A stretch of 64,000 bases of DNA from Pseudomonas rustica (GCF_018336155.1 NZ_JAGYHF010000005.1:62001-126000); one strand, 5' to 3'. Shown: positions 26,792 through 36,997, counted from the stretch's first letter. Numbers and translations: made by a program. The notes: a model not told the origin generated them from the sequence alone.

Positions 26792-27205
26792 TCAGTTCTT
26801 CTGTTGGGTGTTTGCGGCGATCGCGTCGGACGCCGCCACATAGTCGGCCTGGAAGGCCGGTGATTCGATCCATGCCAGCGCGCCGGCCTCGTCGGTTTCC
26901 TGCGACCACTGGCGATACTCGATCAGCGCGGCGAGGATGAAGTCCATCGCGCCTTCTTCGCCTTCCTGCTCGTAAACCAGTTCCAGCAGCGGGTCTTCGA
27001 GGAACGCGGTGCAAAGGGCTTGCTGGCTGATCTTCTCGGCGTCGATCATTTTCTTGAACAGCTCGGTCAGATCCACCGATTCGAAGTCGATGCGGTCGTC
27101 GTTCGGATCCAGCTCGACCGGCGCTTCAGCGCGTTTGGTGCGGTTCTGCTTGGCCTTGGCTTTGGCCCGGGTGGCGCGTTTTTGCTGCTTGTTGGCGGAG
27201 GCCAT
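26792..27205 (-). CDS. Hypothetical protein, tandem paralog A
   Basis: 137 residues; same plan as its downstream paralog: basic N-terminus MASANKQQKRATRAKAKAKQ followed by an acidic helical body (ELFKKMIDAEKISQQALCT, ALIEYRQWSQETDEAGALAW). Shared positions include KMxDAExIS and LIxYRxW. Divergence between copies is large outside the N-terminus, so the duplication is old. Function unknown. Confidence 0.8.
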   Translation of the reverse strand: MASANKQQKRATRAKAKAKQNRTKRAEAPVELDPNDDRIDFESVDLTELFKKMIDAEKISQQALCTAFLEDPLLELVYEQEGEEGAMDFILAALIEYRQWSQETDEAGALAWIESPAFQADYVAASDAIAANTQQKN

Positions 27206-27233
27206 GATGTGTTCCGTCGTGCGTTGAGAGGGC

Positions 27234-28208
27234 TCAGCTGCGCGGGACTTGCCGCCCCGGTGTGTCGGGGGCCAGTGCGCCGGTGTGCAGCCAGGTCAGA
27301 GCGATGGGCCATAGTGTGGCTTGGTATGCGCTGCGAAAAAAGGCGAAATGTCCGACTTGTTGTTCGCCTATGTCCTGCGGTTCGATGCGCAGGTGGGTTT
27401 TTGAAGCGTTGCTGAAGTAGTCGAGCAGGCGTTCGATGGCCGCAATCGTGCCGTAGGGATCGTCGCTGATGCTGATGGCCAGCGTCTGCGCGCGGACATT
27501 GGCGAAGGGCAGGGTGCCGGTTTTTTTCATCAGTGCGCGACCGCTCGGGCGCCCTTCAAGACGCGCGGCAGGCGTGCTCCAGTCGCGTACAACGCCTGTC
27601 GGCGTGTCCTCCAGCCAGCCGAGGCGTTTGCCGGGGAAGTAGCCGCAGAGCAGGGTCATCAACGGCATCAGCAGATGCCATTTGCCAAACATGCGCCAGC
27701 GATGCTCGGGCGCGTAATCTCGCCAGTAGGCGAACTGCGCGCCGACAGTGACCAACCGTCGGATAACTCGCCCGGACTCGGCCAAGCCCGCCGCGCAACC
27801 GCCAAAACTGTGCCCGACCACGTCAATCGGCTGACCGGGAAACTCACGTTGCGCACGCTTGAGCATCGCCTCGAAATCCAGCGCGCCCCAATCAGTCCAC
27901 GAAGCGTTCAGGCCTTTGATCGAAGCCTGTCGCGATTCGCCGATGCCGCGGTAGTCGTAGGTGATGACGTCGAAGCCATTGGCGAACAGATAGGCGGCGA
28001 ATCGCGAGTAGTGGCCGCAGCGCACGGAGGTGGCGGCGTTGATGATGACCACCGGGCGCTGGGCATCGGGGGATGTGTGACGCCAGGTGAAACCGCCCAG
28101 CACATAGCCGTCGGTAGCCGATTCTTTGAAAGGCTCGCCTTGAGCAGTATTCAAAATCGGCGACCTTGACTGCACATCCTGCGTTGCGGGCATGTCCTGA
28201 CAGCTCAT
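27234..28208 (-). CDS. Alpha/beta hydrolase
   Basis: About 324 residues from the Met of MSCQDMPATQ (a start 30 nt earlier is open). Serine hydrolase elbow GHSFGG, oxyanion-like INAATSVRCGHY, and FDVITYDYRGIGES identify the fold; the catalytic His is probably in VGHFAFFR near the C-terminus. Substrate is unknown; related proteins are annotated only as predicted hydrolases. It lies 28 nt before the tandem paralogs on the same strand. Confidence 0.82.
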   Translation of the reverse strand: MSCQDMPATQDVQSRSPILNTAQGEPFKESATDGYVLGGFTWRHTSPDAQRPVVIINAATSVRCGHYSRFAAYLFANGFDVITYDYRGIGESRQASIKGLNASWTDWGALDFEAMLKRAQREFPGQPIDVVGHSFGGCAAGLAESGRVIRRLVTVGAQFAYWRDYAPEHRWRMFGKWHLLMPLMTLLCGYFPGKRLGWLEDTPTGVVRDWSTPAARLEGRPSGRALMKKTGTLPFANVRAQTLAISISDDPYGTIAAIERLLDYFSNASKTHLRIEPQDIGEQQVGHFAFFRSAYQATLWPIALTWLHTGALAPDTPGRQVPRS

Positions 28209-28276
28209 GACTCTCGACCTTGACGGGTAAGCTGCCAACGATAGTCTCCGCGCCGCCCGGGAACAATCCGTAGGGT

Positions 28277-29335
28277 TTATTCAGTGGATTGAGTCAGCAT
28301 GCGTTCTTCGATCAAGGCCTGTTCGCGATTGAGTTCTGCGCGCAACTCTTCTTCACTCGGCAATATCGTTTTGTAGCTGCTGGCGAACAGTTGTTCGTTG
28401 CCTTTGAGCATTGAATAGCGCGCCACCGAATCGTTGCTTTCGGCAGACAAAATTATCCCGACTGTCGGCTTGTCGCCCTCGCTGCGCATCAGCTCGTCAT
28501 ACATGCGCACATACATGTCCATCTGCCCGACATCGCGGGCGCTGAGCTTGCCGCGTTTGAGATCGATGATCACAAAGCATTTGAGCAGGTAGTTGTAGAA
28601 CACCAGATCGATGTACAGATCGACGCCGTCGGTACTGATGCGTTGCTGGCGAGCAACGAAGGAAAAGCCTTTGCCCAGTTCGAGCAGAAAGCCCTGCAGG
28701 TGATCGATGAGGGCTTGTTCGAGACTGCTTTCCCTGACCTTGCCGGCTGACGGCAGGCCGAGAAACTCGAGCATGACCGGATCGCGAATGAACTCACGCG
28801 GATTGCATTTCATCGCTTCGATGTTGGTGGTGGCTTCTTCGATCACGTCGGCTTTGTCTCGACTCATGAGGAGCCGCTCGTAGTAGAGGGTGAGAATCTG
28901 GCGATCGAGGGCGCGGCTTGACCAGTTCAGATTGGCGCACTCGTCCATGTACCAATGCCGCGCTTTTTCATTGTTCACCCCCAGAAGCCGTCGATAGTGG
29001 GTCCAGCTCAATTCGTGACGCAGTGCGTCACGAATTGGAAACGCCTGATAAAAGAGGCGCATATAGCGCAGATTTGATGCGTCAAACCCCTTCCCGAACT
29101 GCGCCGTCAGATCCTTCGCCAGCAGAGCCAGCAGTTGCTTTCCATAGCCCGCACGCTGGGCGCCCTGTTGCTCAAACTCGACGATATGCCGGCCGATCTG
29201 CCAGCAGGTCTGCACTTGAATCGTATCAACCGCTCGCAGCACTTTTTGCCGTGCCTGACGAATCAACTCGCCAAGCTCCCCCAGCAATGAATCGATTTTC
29301 GGGTCTTGCGTGTCAGCAGGTTTTAACTGGCTCAT
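28277..29335 (-). CDS. YhcG-type PDDEXK nuclease family protein (DUF1016)
   Basis: 352 residues from MSQLKPADTQ; a longer open start at 29491 is unlikely. N-terminal DUF1016 domain (QTCWQIGRHIVEFEQQG, LRYMRLFYQAFP, ELSWTHYRRLL) and C-terminal nuclease-like domain with LYIDLVFYNYLLKCFVIIDL and KRGKLSARDVGQMDMYVRMY. The D...(D/E)xK-like pattern (DLVFYN, IIDLKRG) fits the PDDEXK fold. Such proteins are variably present in bacteria, often near restriction systems; here no restriction gene is adjacent. Probable accessory gene; role unknown. Confidence 0.85.
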   Translation of the reverse strand: MSQLKPADTQDPKIDSLLGELGELIRQARQKVLRAVDTIQVQTCWQIGRHIVEFEQQGAQRAGYGKQLLALLAKDLTAQFGKGFDASNLRYMRLFYQAFPIRDALRHELSWTHYRRLLGVNNEKARHWYMDECANLNWSSRALDRQILTLYYERLLMSRDKADVIEEATTNIEAMKCNPREFIRDPVMLEFLGLPSAGKVRESSLEQALIDHLQGFLLELGKGFSFVARQQRISTDGVDLYIDLVFYNYLLKCFVIIDLKRGKLSARDVGQMDMYVRMYDELMRSEGDKPTVGIILSAESNDSVARYSMLKGNEQLFASSYKTILPSEEELRAELNREQALIEERMLTQSTE

Positions 29336-29510
29336 CGGGTCTTTCGCTTCATTGTGAACAGACGCAAAAGCATGCCCGGCGTCGCCGTTTGAGTATGTCG
29401 GGAGAGACGGTGAAATCCGCAGGAAGAGGCGATTGGTCATGCAGGACACTGCCGGGGAAAAGGACGTTGGCGGGCAGGGTCTGTAGTCCATTTCTTACGA
29501 GCGCCAAGTG

Positions 29511-29852
29511 CTACCGGTATTTACGCCGGGCCCTGCTCGCAGGTTTGCCGATACGCGTCAGTCGATGCCACGCCACCCCTGCGATCAGCAGCAATCCGCC
29601 AAAAAATCCTTCAAAAACGATATGAAACCAGTACGCGCCCGGTTGCCCGGCAAGGGTGTAGACCTTGGCCGGCCCGCCGCGAGTGGCGGTGGTGATGGTG
29701 TCGTGAATCAAGCCGTCGATGACCGAGTAGCACAGCAGCGCGCCGGTGCTGATCAGAAACACGCTGATCATGATCGCCAGTCCTCTCGACACCAGGCTTT
29801 CCCGAGGTGGCGGCGGATGGGGCAGGGGGATGCGAGTGCGTTTCTGGTTCAT
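29511..29852 (-). CDS. Small membrane protein, unknown
   Basis: 113 residues from MNQKRTRIPL, with a GGAAGAGGG about 15 nt upstream; longer starts are open. Two hydrophobic helices, near residues 28-49 (LAIMISVFLISTGALLCYSV) and 78-95 (WFHIVFEGFFGGLLLIAGVA), flank a short loop, and the tail is basic (SRARRKYR). No family recognised. It lies 79 nt after the TauE/SafE gene on the same strand. Confidence 0.55.
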   Translation of the reverse strand: MNQKRTRIPLPHPPPPRESLVSRGLAIMISVFLISTGALLCYSVIDGLIHDTITTATRGGPAKVYTLAGQPGAYWFHIVFEGFFGGLLLIAGVAWHRLTRIGKPASRARRKYR

Positions 29853-29931
29853 CGCGGGGATGACCCTCTTCCGTAAGGGCGGATCTCTGAGGATGGGATC
29901 GCGGGTTTTCATGGTTGCGGCGTGATGCTGC

Positions 29932-30723
29932 TCAAAACGAGGCCACTGCCTGCGAGAGCACAACGCGCAATGGGTTGCTTTCAACACTCAGCAGTTTGAT
30001 GGCCAAGGCGCAGCAAACCACGATCAGCATCGGTTTAATCAGTCGCGGCCCGACTCGAACAGCGGCACGCGCGCCTAACTGAGCGCCGAAAAACGCCGCC
30101 AGTGCCATGGCAATTGCGACTGGCCAGATGATCACGCCTTTGGTGATGAACACCGCCAGCGAACCCAGATTGCAGGATGCGTTGGCGAGCTTGGTAAAAC
30201 TCATGGCGCGCATCATGCCCAAGCCGCACAGAAGGACAAATCCTACGATAAAGAAAGAACCCACGCCCGGCCCGAATATACCGTCGTAAAAGCCCAGGAT
30301 GGGCGCAACGGTAAATGAAAACAGCAGAATTCCTATTCGCTTGCGTCGATCTTCATTCGCCAGTTTTGGCGACAGCGCAAAATAGATGGCCACCAGAATC
30401 AACATGATCGGCACGCAGGCTTCGAGGTAGCGCTTGTCGATTGAGCTGACCAGCAGCGCACCGCTGGCGCCGCCAATGAAGCCACAGATCATCAGATAGC
30501 GACCTTCCCGCCATTCGATCAAGCCTTTGCGGGCAAAGGTTGCCGTGGCCGAGATCGTGGCTGATGCCGCCTGAAACTTGTTCGTGGCAATGGCGCTGAT
30601 CGGATCCACCCCCGCTAGAAATAAAGCCGGCAGGGTGATCAAGCCGCCGCCCCCAGCGATCGCATCAAAAAAACCGGCGCAGAACGCGACGAGCGCGAGC
30701 ATGCCGATGATGTCCCAAGACAT
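29932..30723 (-). CDS. TauE/SafE-family sulfite/organosulfonate-type exporter
   Basis: 263 residues, about eight membrane helices. Family motifs: GFFDAIAGGGGLITLPAL near the N-terminus, ATNKFQAASATIS, GFYDGIFGPGVGSF and FTKLANASCNLGSLAVF in the second half. Such proteins move small anions or organosulfonates across the inner membrane; the substrate is not readable from sequence. No sulfur genes are adjacent. Confidence 0.88.
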   Translation of the reverse strand: MSWDIIGMLALVAFCAGFFDAIAGGGGLITLPALFLAGVDPISAIATNKFQAASATISATATFARKGLIEWREGRYLMICGFIGGASGALLVSSIDKRYLEACVPIMLILVAIYFALSPKLANEDRRKRIGILLFSFTVAPILGFYDGIFGPGVGSFFIVGFVLLCGLGMMRAMSFTKLANASCNLGSLAVFITKGVIIWPVAIAMALAAFFGAQLGARAAVRVGPRLIKPMLIVVCCALAIKLLSVESNPLRVVLSQAVASF

Positions 30724-31021
30724 TGTGTTCCCTCGTTGTCAGGTTACTTCCGTGTTGTAAGTCTGGTGTAGAGCGATGCGGTAACTCTTCCTCGCATTGT
30801 GCCAAAACCGAAGCGTCGTGTATGTCGTCCATTTCCGCTGTGGCCTACGGAGCATTCAGACAGGTTTGAGAGACTACAGGGATGTGCGACTCCGGGCCTT
30901 GTAGGCTTATTCGTCTGATCGCGATCTGATGCTTGTTGGGAGGGGTAGATAGAGGGGGAGGGAAACGTTGTCCGGCGATTCCGTCGATATGAAACCGTGC
31001 CTTACCAAATCGCAGACATAA
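30724..31021. other. Intergenic region, nothing clear
   Basis: About 300 nt between the TauE/SafE gene and the tRNA-Phe terminator. It holds a G-rich stretch near 30938-30965 but no ORF, REP element or clear promoter that I could support. Confidence 0.4.
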
Positions 31022-31052
31022 AAAAACCCTGAATCTTGCGATTCAGGGTTTT
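31022..31052 (-). terminator. Rho-independent terminator after tRNA-Phe
   Basis: AACCCTGAATC and GATTCAGGGTT pair around TTGC; read on the minus strand the stem ends in six T. Confidence 0.9.
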
Positions 31053-31059
31053 CGGTATT

Positions 31060-31135
31060 TGGTGCCCAGAGACGGAATCGAACCGCCGACACGGGGATTT
31101 TCAATCCCCTGCTCTACCGACTGAGCTATCTGGGC
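31060..31135 (-). tRNA. tRNA-Phe (anticodon GAA)
   Basis: On the minus strand the 76-nt cloverleaf begins GCCCAGATAGCTCAGTCGG, has anticodon arm GGGGATTGAAAATCCCC with GAA, T-arm GGTTCGATTCC and encoded CCA. It lies downstream of asmA-mutY-yggX and is followed by its own terminator. Confidence 0.97.
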
Positions 31136-31238
31136 AACGGGGCGCATTAAAAGGGTTTTTCGGATTTACGTCAACGACTTTTTTAAAATTTCTTAAATTA
31201 ATTCCGTCGCTTACGATCCGACCCCCGATTTCCGGGGT

Positions 31239-31511
31239 TTACTCTGCAGGCGGAACGTAGCCTTCGGCTTGAGCGTATTCCTCGCCGGAGAAGTACTTGT
31301 CCATTTCGCCCTGAAGATATTTGCGGTCTTCGGCGTTCATCATGTTCAAGCGCTTTTCATTGATCAGCAGGGTCTGGTGTTTCTGCCAGTCGGCCCAAGC
31401 CTTGGCCGAGACGTGGTCAAAAATATCCTGACCTTTTGCGCCCGGGAAAGGGGCGCGTTCCAGGGCGGGCAGTTGTTCTTTGTATTTACGGCACATTACG
31501 GTGCGGGTCAT
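31239..31511 (-). CDS. yggX: Probable Fe(II)-trafficking protein YggX
   Basis: 90 residues, the family length. [20 protein letters not shown] carries the single conserved Cys; [19 protein letters not shown] and [16 protein letters not shown] follow. YggX helps protect Fe-S clusters against oxidation and may handle labile iron. Its ATG overlaps the mutY stop by 4 nt. The pairing with mutY makes sense, since MutY is an Fe-S enzyme. Confidence 0.95.
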   Translation of the reverse strand: MTRTVMCRKYKEQLPALERAPFPGAKGQDIFDHVSAKAWADWQKHQTLLINEKRLNMMNAEDRKYLQGEMDKYFSGEEYAQAEGYVPPAE

Positions 31512-32575
31512 GGCGACTCTCCTGCATTCAAGACGGCGGCCGCGCGTTCGAGCAAGGTTTTGACCGGGGCGGCGAGGCCCAGGCGCGGCGGGGTGGCGAG
31601 GTTATACCAGAGCCAGTCGGCCTCGGCCACGTGATGGGCGGCCTCCTGTACCTGAACCAGCCAGGGTTCGATGGACAGTTGGAAATGGCTGAACGTGTGG
31701 ACAAGGCTCGGCAGCGCCTGCTGTTCGCCCATGGTCAGTGCGTGCTGGTCGGCGAGGTGTTGCAGGTCGTCGAGGTCGTCGAGTTCCGGCAGGCTCCACA
31801 AACCGCCCCACAAACCGCTCGAGGGGCGACGGTAAAGCAGAATCGCACCGTCGCCGTTGGCGAGCATCGGCATCAGCGTGCGCTTCTGCGGGATGGCTTT
31901 GCGCGGCTTGGGAATCGGGTAGCGGGTTTCGAGGCCGAGCATGTGCGCTTCACAACCACGCTCCAGCGGACACAGCAGGCAACTCGGCTTGCTGCGCGTG
32001 CAGAGCGTGGCGCCGAGATCCATCATCGCCTGGGTGTAGGCGTTGACCCGATCATGCGGCGTAAAGCGCTCAGCGTTGGCCCAGAGCTGTTTGGCCACCT
32101 TCGGCTCGCCGGGATAACCCTCTTGCGCAGTAAAGCGCGCCAGCACGCGTTTGACGTTGCCGTCGAGGATCGGCGCGCGCAGGCCCATGCTGATGCTCGC
32201 GATGGCGCCAGCAGTGGACAGGCCGATGCCCGGCAAATCCGTAAGCTTTTCGACGTCACGCGGAAACTCGCCACCGTACTGGCTGACGACGATCTTCGCG
32301 GTCTTCTGCAAATTGCGCGCGCGGGTGTAGTAACCCAGGCCAGTCCACAAGTGCAGCACCTCGTCTTCCGGCGCTTCTGCCAGCGCTTCGACCGTCGGCA
32401 GCGCAGCCATGAAACGGTCGAAGTAATTGAGCACGGTGCTGACCTGAGTCTGCTGCAGCATGATCTCCGACACCCACACCCGATACGGATTGATGTCTTG
32501 CTGCCAGGGCAAATCGTGGCGGCCGTGGCGGTCGAACCAATCCAGCACCGCCGTGGAAAACTGCTCCGCTCTCAT
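31508..32575 (-). CDS. mutY: Adenine DNA glycosylase MutY
   Basis: 355 residues. Removes adenine mispaired with 8-oxoguanine. The helix-hairpin-helix [12 protein letters not shown] with the nearby catalytic Asp ([14 protein letters not shown]), the N-terminal catalytic Glu ([13 protein letters not shown]) and the 4Fe-4S Cys pattern C-x6-C-x2-C-x5-C ([17 protein letters not shown]) are intact. A C-terminal NUDIX-like domain ([12 protein letters not shown]) recognises 8-oxoguanine. It overlaps asmA by 4 nt upstream and yggX by 4 nt downstream. Confidence 0.97.
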   Translation of the reverse strand: MRAEQFSTAVLDWFDRHGRHDLPWQQDINPYRVWVSEIMLQQTQVSTVLNYFDRFMAALPTVEALAEAPEDEVLHLWTGLGYYTRARNLQKTAKIVVSQYGGEFPRDVEKLTDLPGIGLSTAGAIASISMGLRAPILDGNVKRVLARFTAQEGYPGEPKVAKQLWANAERFTPHDRVNAYTQAMMDLGATLCTRSKPSCLLCPLERGCEAHMLGLETRYPIPKPRKAIPQKRTLMPMLANGDGAILLYRRPSSGLWGGLWSLPELDDLDDLQHLADQHALTMGEQQALPSLVHTFSHFQLSIEPWLVQVQEAAHHVAEADWLWYNLATPPRLGLAAPVKTLLERAAAVLNAGESP

Positions 32576-34794
32576 CGCTTGAACAGCCCCTTCAGTGCGT
32601 TTTTCAATTCCGGGCTGACCTTGTCACCGAGTTTTTCATCGATCTTGTCGCTGAGCTTGTCGCCAGCCAGTTTGGTCGCGACCTGACCGAGTCGATCGTT
32701 GTCGACGCGGCAGGCTTTCGCGCCCAGCTCCAGCGGGCCACGGCAGCGCAACGGCCACTCGATGCCGACGAATTTTTCGCCGACCTGACAGGCTGGATCC
32801 GGCATCGCACTGGTGTCACCTTCGACGATGATGCCGACGCGGTAATCCATGCCGAGCACGCGCAAATCGATGTCGCCGTCACCGTTGACGGTCATGCCGG
32901 GGATGCGCACTTTCAGATCAGGGTTGCTGGCGATGCCGTTGCGGAAGGTCAGGTTGCCCTTGAGTTCCTGGAACGGCGTGTCTTTGCCGCGTGGCTCGCC
33001 GCTGAGGGTTTTGCGGTTGAGTGTGGCGATGCCTTTGCACAGTTGCTGTTCAAGGTTGGCGTTGAGCAGCACGCCGTTATTGATCACGAAACTGGCGTTG
33101 CCATTGAGGCTTTCGATCAGCGCTTGCTGGCTGTTGCCGTTGCCGGTGACGTTACTGGTGAGCGTCACCAGACCTTGCACCGGCGGATTCTTGCCTTGGC
33201 TTTCGAGGATTTTATCGACCGGCACGCGATTGAGCTTGGTCTGCAAATTCAGCACGGGCGCGGTTTGGCGGACATCAAGGGTGCCATTGGCGGCGAAGTT
33301 GCCGTTGTACAAATCGCCGCTCAGGTTGGTCAGGGTCAGCAGGCCGCCCTGGCCGGTGGCTTTCAGTGCGGCGTTCTGGATCGGCAATTTGTCGAGGGTC
33401 AGTTGGCCGAAAGTCAGATCGGCGTCCACATCGAGCTTGGCCAGACGTTCCACCGGCAGCAGGCGATCGGTGCTCCACGCGGTTTTGGTCGGCTTGTCCG
33501 GCAGCGGCGTACTGCCGGCGCCGGCCATGGCATCGGCTTCGGTGCTGGCGACTTCGGCCTGACGCACTTGCGTGGCGTTCGCAGCTTTTTCCGATTTCGG
33601 CGGCAGGTAGCGGTCGACGTTGAAGGTGTCAGCCTTGAGGATCGCGCGCAGCGATTGCTTGGCGAAATCCTCGACGGCGATGCGGCCGCTGAAACTGCTG
33701 TCGTCGACTTTCAGGTTGATGTTGTCGAACGCGACGCTGGTTGGCGTGGCGGCAATGCGGCTGACCAGTTCGACTTTGCTCAGGCTGCCGGCGGCCATCG
33801 CCGGAAGTGTCTGGCCGATGCTGTCGACGAATTTCGCCAGATCGAATTGAGCGATGGAGAGGCCGCCAGTGATCTGCGGGGTTTTGTCGAGATCGTTGGC
33901 TTTCAGTTCGCCCAAGGCGCGCAATTGGTTGGCGGAGATCTTGATCCCCGTCCATTCGGCGACGTTCGCGGCTTTATCCAGCGAAACCTGGCCTTGAGCC
34001 GAGAAGGTCATAGCCTTGCCTTGCAGCGGATCGCCAGTCAGTTCGCCGGACAATTTCATGTCTTCGAACCTGTAGCGTTGCAGCGCGCGCTCGATGCGCA
34101 ATTCGCCGTTCAGCTCGGTGCGCACCCGCAGCATCGGCTGGTTGGTGCTGAGGAAAGCGGTGGCCTTCAACGGAATATTGGTCGAATCGTGAACCGCGCC
34201 GGTGCTCAACTGGATGCTTTCGGCGCTGAACTGCTTGCCGGTCTTCTCGTCGTTGTATTCAACGCGGGCGTTGTTGACGGTCAGGCTGTCGATGTCGAGG
34301 CGGATTGGTTGCGGTGGTTTTTCCGGTGTTGCCGGAGTTTCGCTGGCCGGTTGATTGGCTGCGACAGGCGGCGTTGCACCGGCAGGCTGCGGCAGCTTGC
34401 CAATGTCTTCCCAGTTGCCATGACCGTCCTTGTCGCGGTTCAGGCGCAGGTTCAGGCCTTCGACGCGCACGTCGCTCATCTGCACTTCACGGCGCAGCAG
34501 CGGCAGCACACGCACGGACAGGCCGAGCATCTGCAAGTCGGCAAACGGTTCGGCCGGTTTGATCAGGGTGGCGACGCTGGCCTCGTGCAATTCCAGGCCG
34601 AGCCACGGGAACAGGCTCCAGCCGATATCGCCATTGAGCGTCAGCTCGATGTGGGCCTTGTCGCGGGCTATCTGGCGGATCTCGTCTTTATAGTCGTTGG
34701 GATCGAAGAGGTGGGTCAGGGCAAAGCCTGCCGCCACGATGATCAGCAACAGCCCGAGAAGTACCAGACCCAGGATTTTGCCGAACGCTTTCAT
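32572..34794 (-). CDS. asmA: AsmA-family envelope protein
   Basis: 740 residues. One N-terminal membrane anchor (ILGLVLLGLLLIIVAAGFAL) then a large periplasmic region: AsmA N-terminal domain (DPNDYKDEIRQIARDKAHIE) and AsmA-like C-terminal domain (DLRVLGMDYRVGIIVEGD, C-terminal ...RCRGPLELG). A Pro/Thr-rich linker lies around residues 145-165. AsmA-like proteins are thought to help phospholipid transport to, and assembly of, the outer membrane. First gene of asmA-mutY-yggX. Confidence 0.9.
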   Translation of the reverse strand: MKAFGKILGLVLLGLLLIIVAAGFALTHLFDPNDYKDEIRQIARDKAHIELTLNGDIGWSLFPWLGLELHEASVATLIKPAEPFADLQMLGLSVRVLPLLRREVQMSDVRVEGLNLRLNRDKDGHGNWEDIGKLPQPAGATPPVAANQPASETPATPEKPPQPIRLDIDSLTVNNARVEYNDEKTGKQFSAESIQLSTGAVHDSTNIPLKATAFLSTNQPMLRVRTELNGELRIERALQRYRFEDMKLSGELTGDPLQGKAMTFSAQGQVSLDKAANVAEWTGIKISANQLRALGELKANDLDKTPQITGGLSIAQFDLAKFVDSIGQTLPAMAAGSLSKVELVSRIAATPTSVAFDNINLKVDDSSFSGRIAVEDFAKQSLRAILKADTFNVDRYLPPKSEKAANATQVRQAEVASTEADAMAGAGSTPLPDKPTKTAWSTDRLLPVERLAKLDVDADLTFGQLTLDKLPIQNAALKATGQGGLLTLTNLSGDLYNGNFAANGTLDVRQTAPVLNLQTKLNRVPVDKILESQGKNPPVQGLVTLTSNVTGNGNSQQALIESLNGNASFVINNGVLLNANLEQQLCKGIATLNRKTLSGEPRGKDTPFQELKGNLTFRNGIASNPDLKVRIPGMTVNGDGDIDLRVLGMDYRVGIIVEGDTSAMPDPACQVGEKFVGIEWPLRCRGPLELGAKACRVDNDRLGQVATKLAGDKLSDKIDEKLGDKVSPELKNALKGLFKR

Positions 34795-34872
34795 GGGCGA
34801 GTCCTTGTAATTAGTCGAATTCGTAATTTAGCCGGGGAGTATAGCGCTGCAAATGCCCGGTTCGGTGTGGCG

Positions 34873-35015
34873 TCATGTTGCCAGTACCGCTAATGACGCG
34901 TGCAACTTAGCCGCGATGGCCAGAGCTTCAGGATGTCCGGCAGGTGCCAGCAGGCGCAGTTCGGCCCCCGCTTGCGACGCCATTTTCCGGACTTGGTTCA
35001 CCCGTCGTTCAGCAA
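34873..35015 (-). pseudogene. Possible 3' gene remnant
   Basis: An open frame reads FAERRVNQVRKMASQAGAEL and RLLAPAGHPEALAIAAKLHA before the stop at 34873; only a 36-residue piece starts at a Met (34983). It looks coding but is cut off upstream by the REP element at 35026-35109. No family is recognised; it may be the tail of a gene lost from this site. Confidence 0.3.
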
Positions 35016-35025
35016 AAATTGCCCC

Positions 35026-35109
35026 GTGTAGGAGCTGCGGAACGCTGCGATCTTTTGATGTTTTTCATAAACAGGATCAAAAGATCGCAGCCTTCGGCAG
35101 CTCCTACAC
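35026..35109. repeat. REP pair, family TGTAGGAGCTGC...GCGATCTTTTG
   Basis: Inverted arms GTGTAGGAGCTGCGGAACGC... and ...CTTCGGCAGCTCCTACAC enclose ~20 nt. Same family as the palindromes at 53431-53500 and 62120-62197, with a few mismatches here. Confidence 0.8.
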
Positions 35110-35319
35110 AGGTGTAGAGATCAGATGACATGAAAAAGGTGATATCAGTTTGGTTTTTCTGTCACCTGCAAATGGTAACCTTCGCCCCGTTCGTCCGTCC
35201 CTCTGCGACTTAACGTCGCGCCTTCAAGGAGCTTCACCCAAAAAACGGTCATGCCTGCGTGCATAAGGCCGAGGGTGAACAGTGGCTGGCGAACCATACT
35301 AATAATTGGGGGATACACA

Positions 35320-36984
35320 ATGAGCACGAGCATTACGGCGGACGGCCTCAGCGCCGCCCAGCCTGCGTTCCTCTCCAAGGAGCGCATCATCGCCAAGCCC
35401 GGTTTCAACCGCTGGCTGGTTCCACCGGCCGCGTTGGCCATCCACTTGTGCATCGGCATGGCCTACGGTTTCTCGGTGTTCTGGTTGCCGCTGTCCAAGG
35501 CGCTGGGCGTCACCGCGCCAGTGACTTGCGCGCCGGACATGAGCTTCATCGCACAAGTATTTTCCTCGCAATGCGACTGGCCGATCTCGATGCTCGGCTG
35601 GATCTACACGCTGTTCTTCATCTTCCTCGGTTGCTCGGCAGCGATCTGGGGTGGCTGGCTGGAGCACGCAGGGCCGCGTAAGGCTGGCGTGGTGTCGGCA
35701 CTGTGCTGGTGCGGCGGTCTGCTGATCTCGGCGCTGGGTATTTATACCCACCAGATCTGGCTGATGTGGATTGGCTCGGGCGTGATCGGCGGTATCGGTC
35801 TCGGTCTGGGCTACATCTCGCCGGTCTCGACCCTGATCAAGTGGTTCCCGGACAAGCGCGGCATGGCGACCGGCATGGCAATCATGGGCTTCGGTGGCGG
35901 CGCGATGGTCGGTGCACCGTTGGCGACGGCGCTGATGAGCCACTTCGGCTCGGCTGAAGGCGTTGGCGTCTGGCAGAGCTTCGTGGCCATGGCCGCGATC
36001 TACTTCGTGTTCATGATCGGTGGCGCTCTGTCGTACCGCGTTCCGCCAACAGGCTGGAAACCTGAAGGCTGGACCGCGCCGGCGAAGAAAGCCGCGAACG
36101 CGATGATCACCAATCGTCACGTGCACGTGAATGTGGCGTGGAAAACCCCGCAATTCCGTCTGGTCTGGCTGGTGCTGTGCCTGAACGTTTCTGCCGGTAT
36201 CGGCATCCTCGGCATGGCGTCGCCACTGTTGCAGGAAGTGTTCGGCGGCAAGCTGCTGGGCGTTGATGTGCCGTTTGGTCAGCTCGATGCCGGTCAGTTG
36301 GCTTCGATCGCTGCGATCGCTGCGGGCTTCACCGGTTTGCTGAGCCTGTTCAACATCGGTGGTCGTTTCTTCTGGGCTTCGTTCTCGGACTACCTGGGCC
36401 GCAAAAACACCTACTTCGTGTTCTTCGCCCTGGGTTTTGCCCTGTACGCGCTGATTCCGAACATGGGCCATTTGGGCAACGTTGCGCTGTTCGTGGCGGC
36501 GTTCTGCATCATTCTGTCGATGTACGGCGGTGGTTTTGCCACTGTTCCGGCGTATCTGGCTGACTTGTTCGGTACGCAAATGGTTGGCGCGATCCACGGT
36601 CGTCTGCTGACTGCCTGGGCGGCGGCTGGTGTGCTCGGCCCGGTGCTGGTGAACTACCTGCGTGAATATCAGCTGAGCATCGGCGTTGAACGCGCTGCCG
36701 CTTACGACATCACTTTGTACATCCTCGCCGGCCTGCTGGTGTTGGGCTTCCTGTGCAACATGCTGGTTCGTCCGGTGGCCGACAAGTACTTCATGACCGA
36801 CGCTGAACTGGCCGCCGAACAGGCGCTGGGTCACGACAAAGGTGCTGATGCCAGCACGGTTCTGGAGTGGAAAGCCGCGTCGGGCAGCAAGCCGCTGGCG
36901 ATTGCTGCGTGGTTGGCCGTGGGTATTCCGTTGGCGTGGGGTGTGTGGGTGACCCTGCAGAAAACGGCGGTACTGTTTCACTAA
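35320..36984 (+). CDS. MFS transporter, oxalate/formate-antiporter (OFA) family
   Basis: 554 residues, about 12 helices plus a long C-terminal extension. OFA-type landmarks: [20 protein letters not shown] at the first helix, PGASVIGG-like [41 protein letters not shown] and a charged [20 protein letters not shown] loop. A GGGGGAT site lies just before ATG 35320. OFA members exchange small carboxylates; substrate here is unknown. Stands alone, followed by the palindromic element at 36998-37109. Confidence 0.85.
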   Translation: MSTSITADGLSAAQPAFLSKERIIAKPGFNRWLVPPAALAIHLCIGMAYGFSVFWLPLSKALGVTAPVTCAPDMSFIAQVFSSQCDWPISMLGWIYTLFFIFLGCSAAIWGGWLEHAGPRKAGVVSALCWCGGLLISALGIYTHQIWLMWIGSGVIGGIGLGLGYISPVSTLIKWFPDKRGMATGMAIMGFGGGAMVGAPLATALMSHFGSAEGVGVWQSFVAMAAIYFVFMIGGALSYRVPPTGWKPEGWTAPAKKAANAMITNRHVHVNVAWKTPQFRLVWLVLCLNVSAGIGILGMASPLLQEVFGGKLLGVDVPFGQLDAGQLASIAAIAAGFTGLLSLFNIGGRFFWASFSDYLGRKNTYFVFFALGFALYALIPNMGHLGNVALFVAAFCIILSMYGGGFATVPAYLADLFGTQMVGAIHGRLLTAWAAAGVLGPVLVNYLREYQLSIGVERAAAYDITLYILAGLLVLGFLCNMLVRPVADKYFMTDAELAAEQALGHDKGADASTVLEWKAASGSKPLAIAAWLAVGIPLAWGVWVTLQKTAVLFH

Positions 36985-36997
36985 GGTCGCCTGTACC

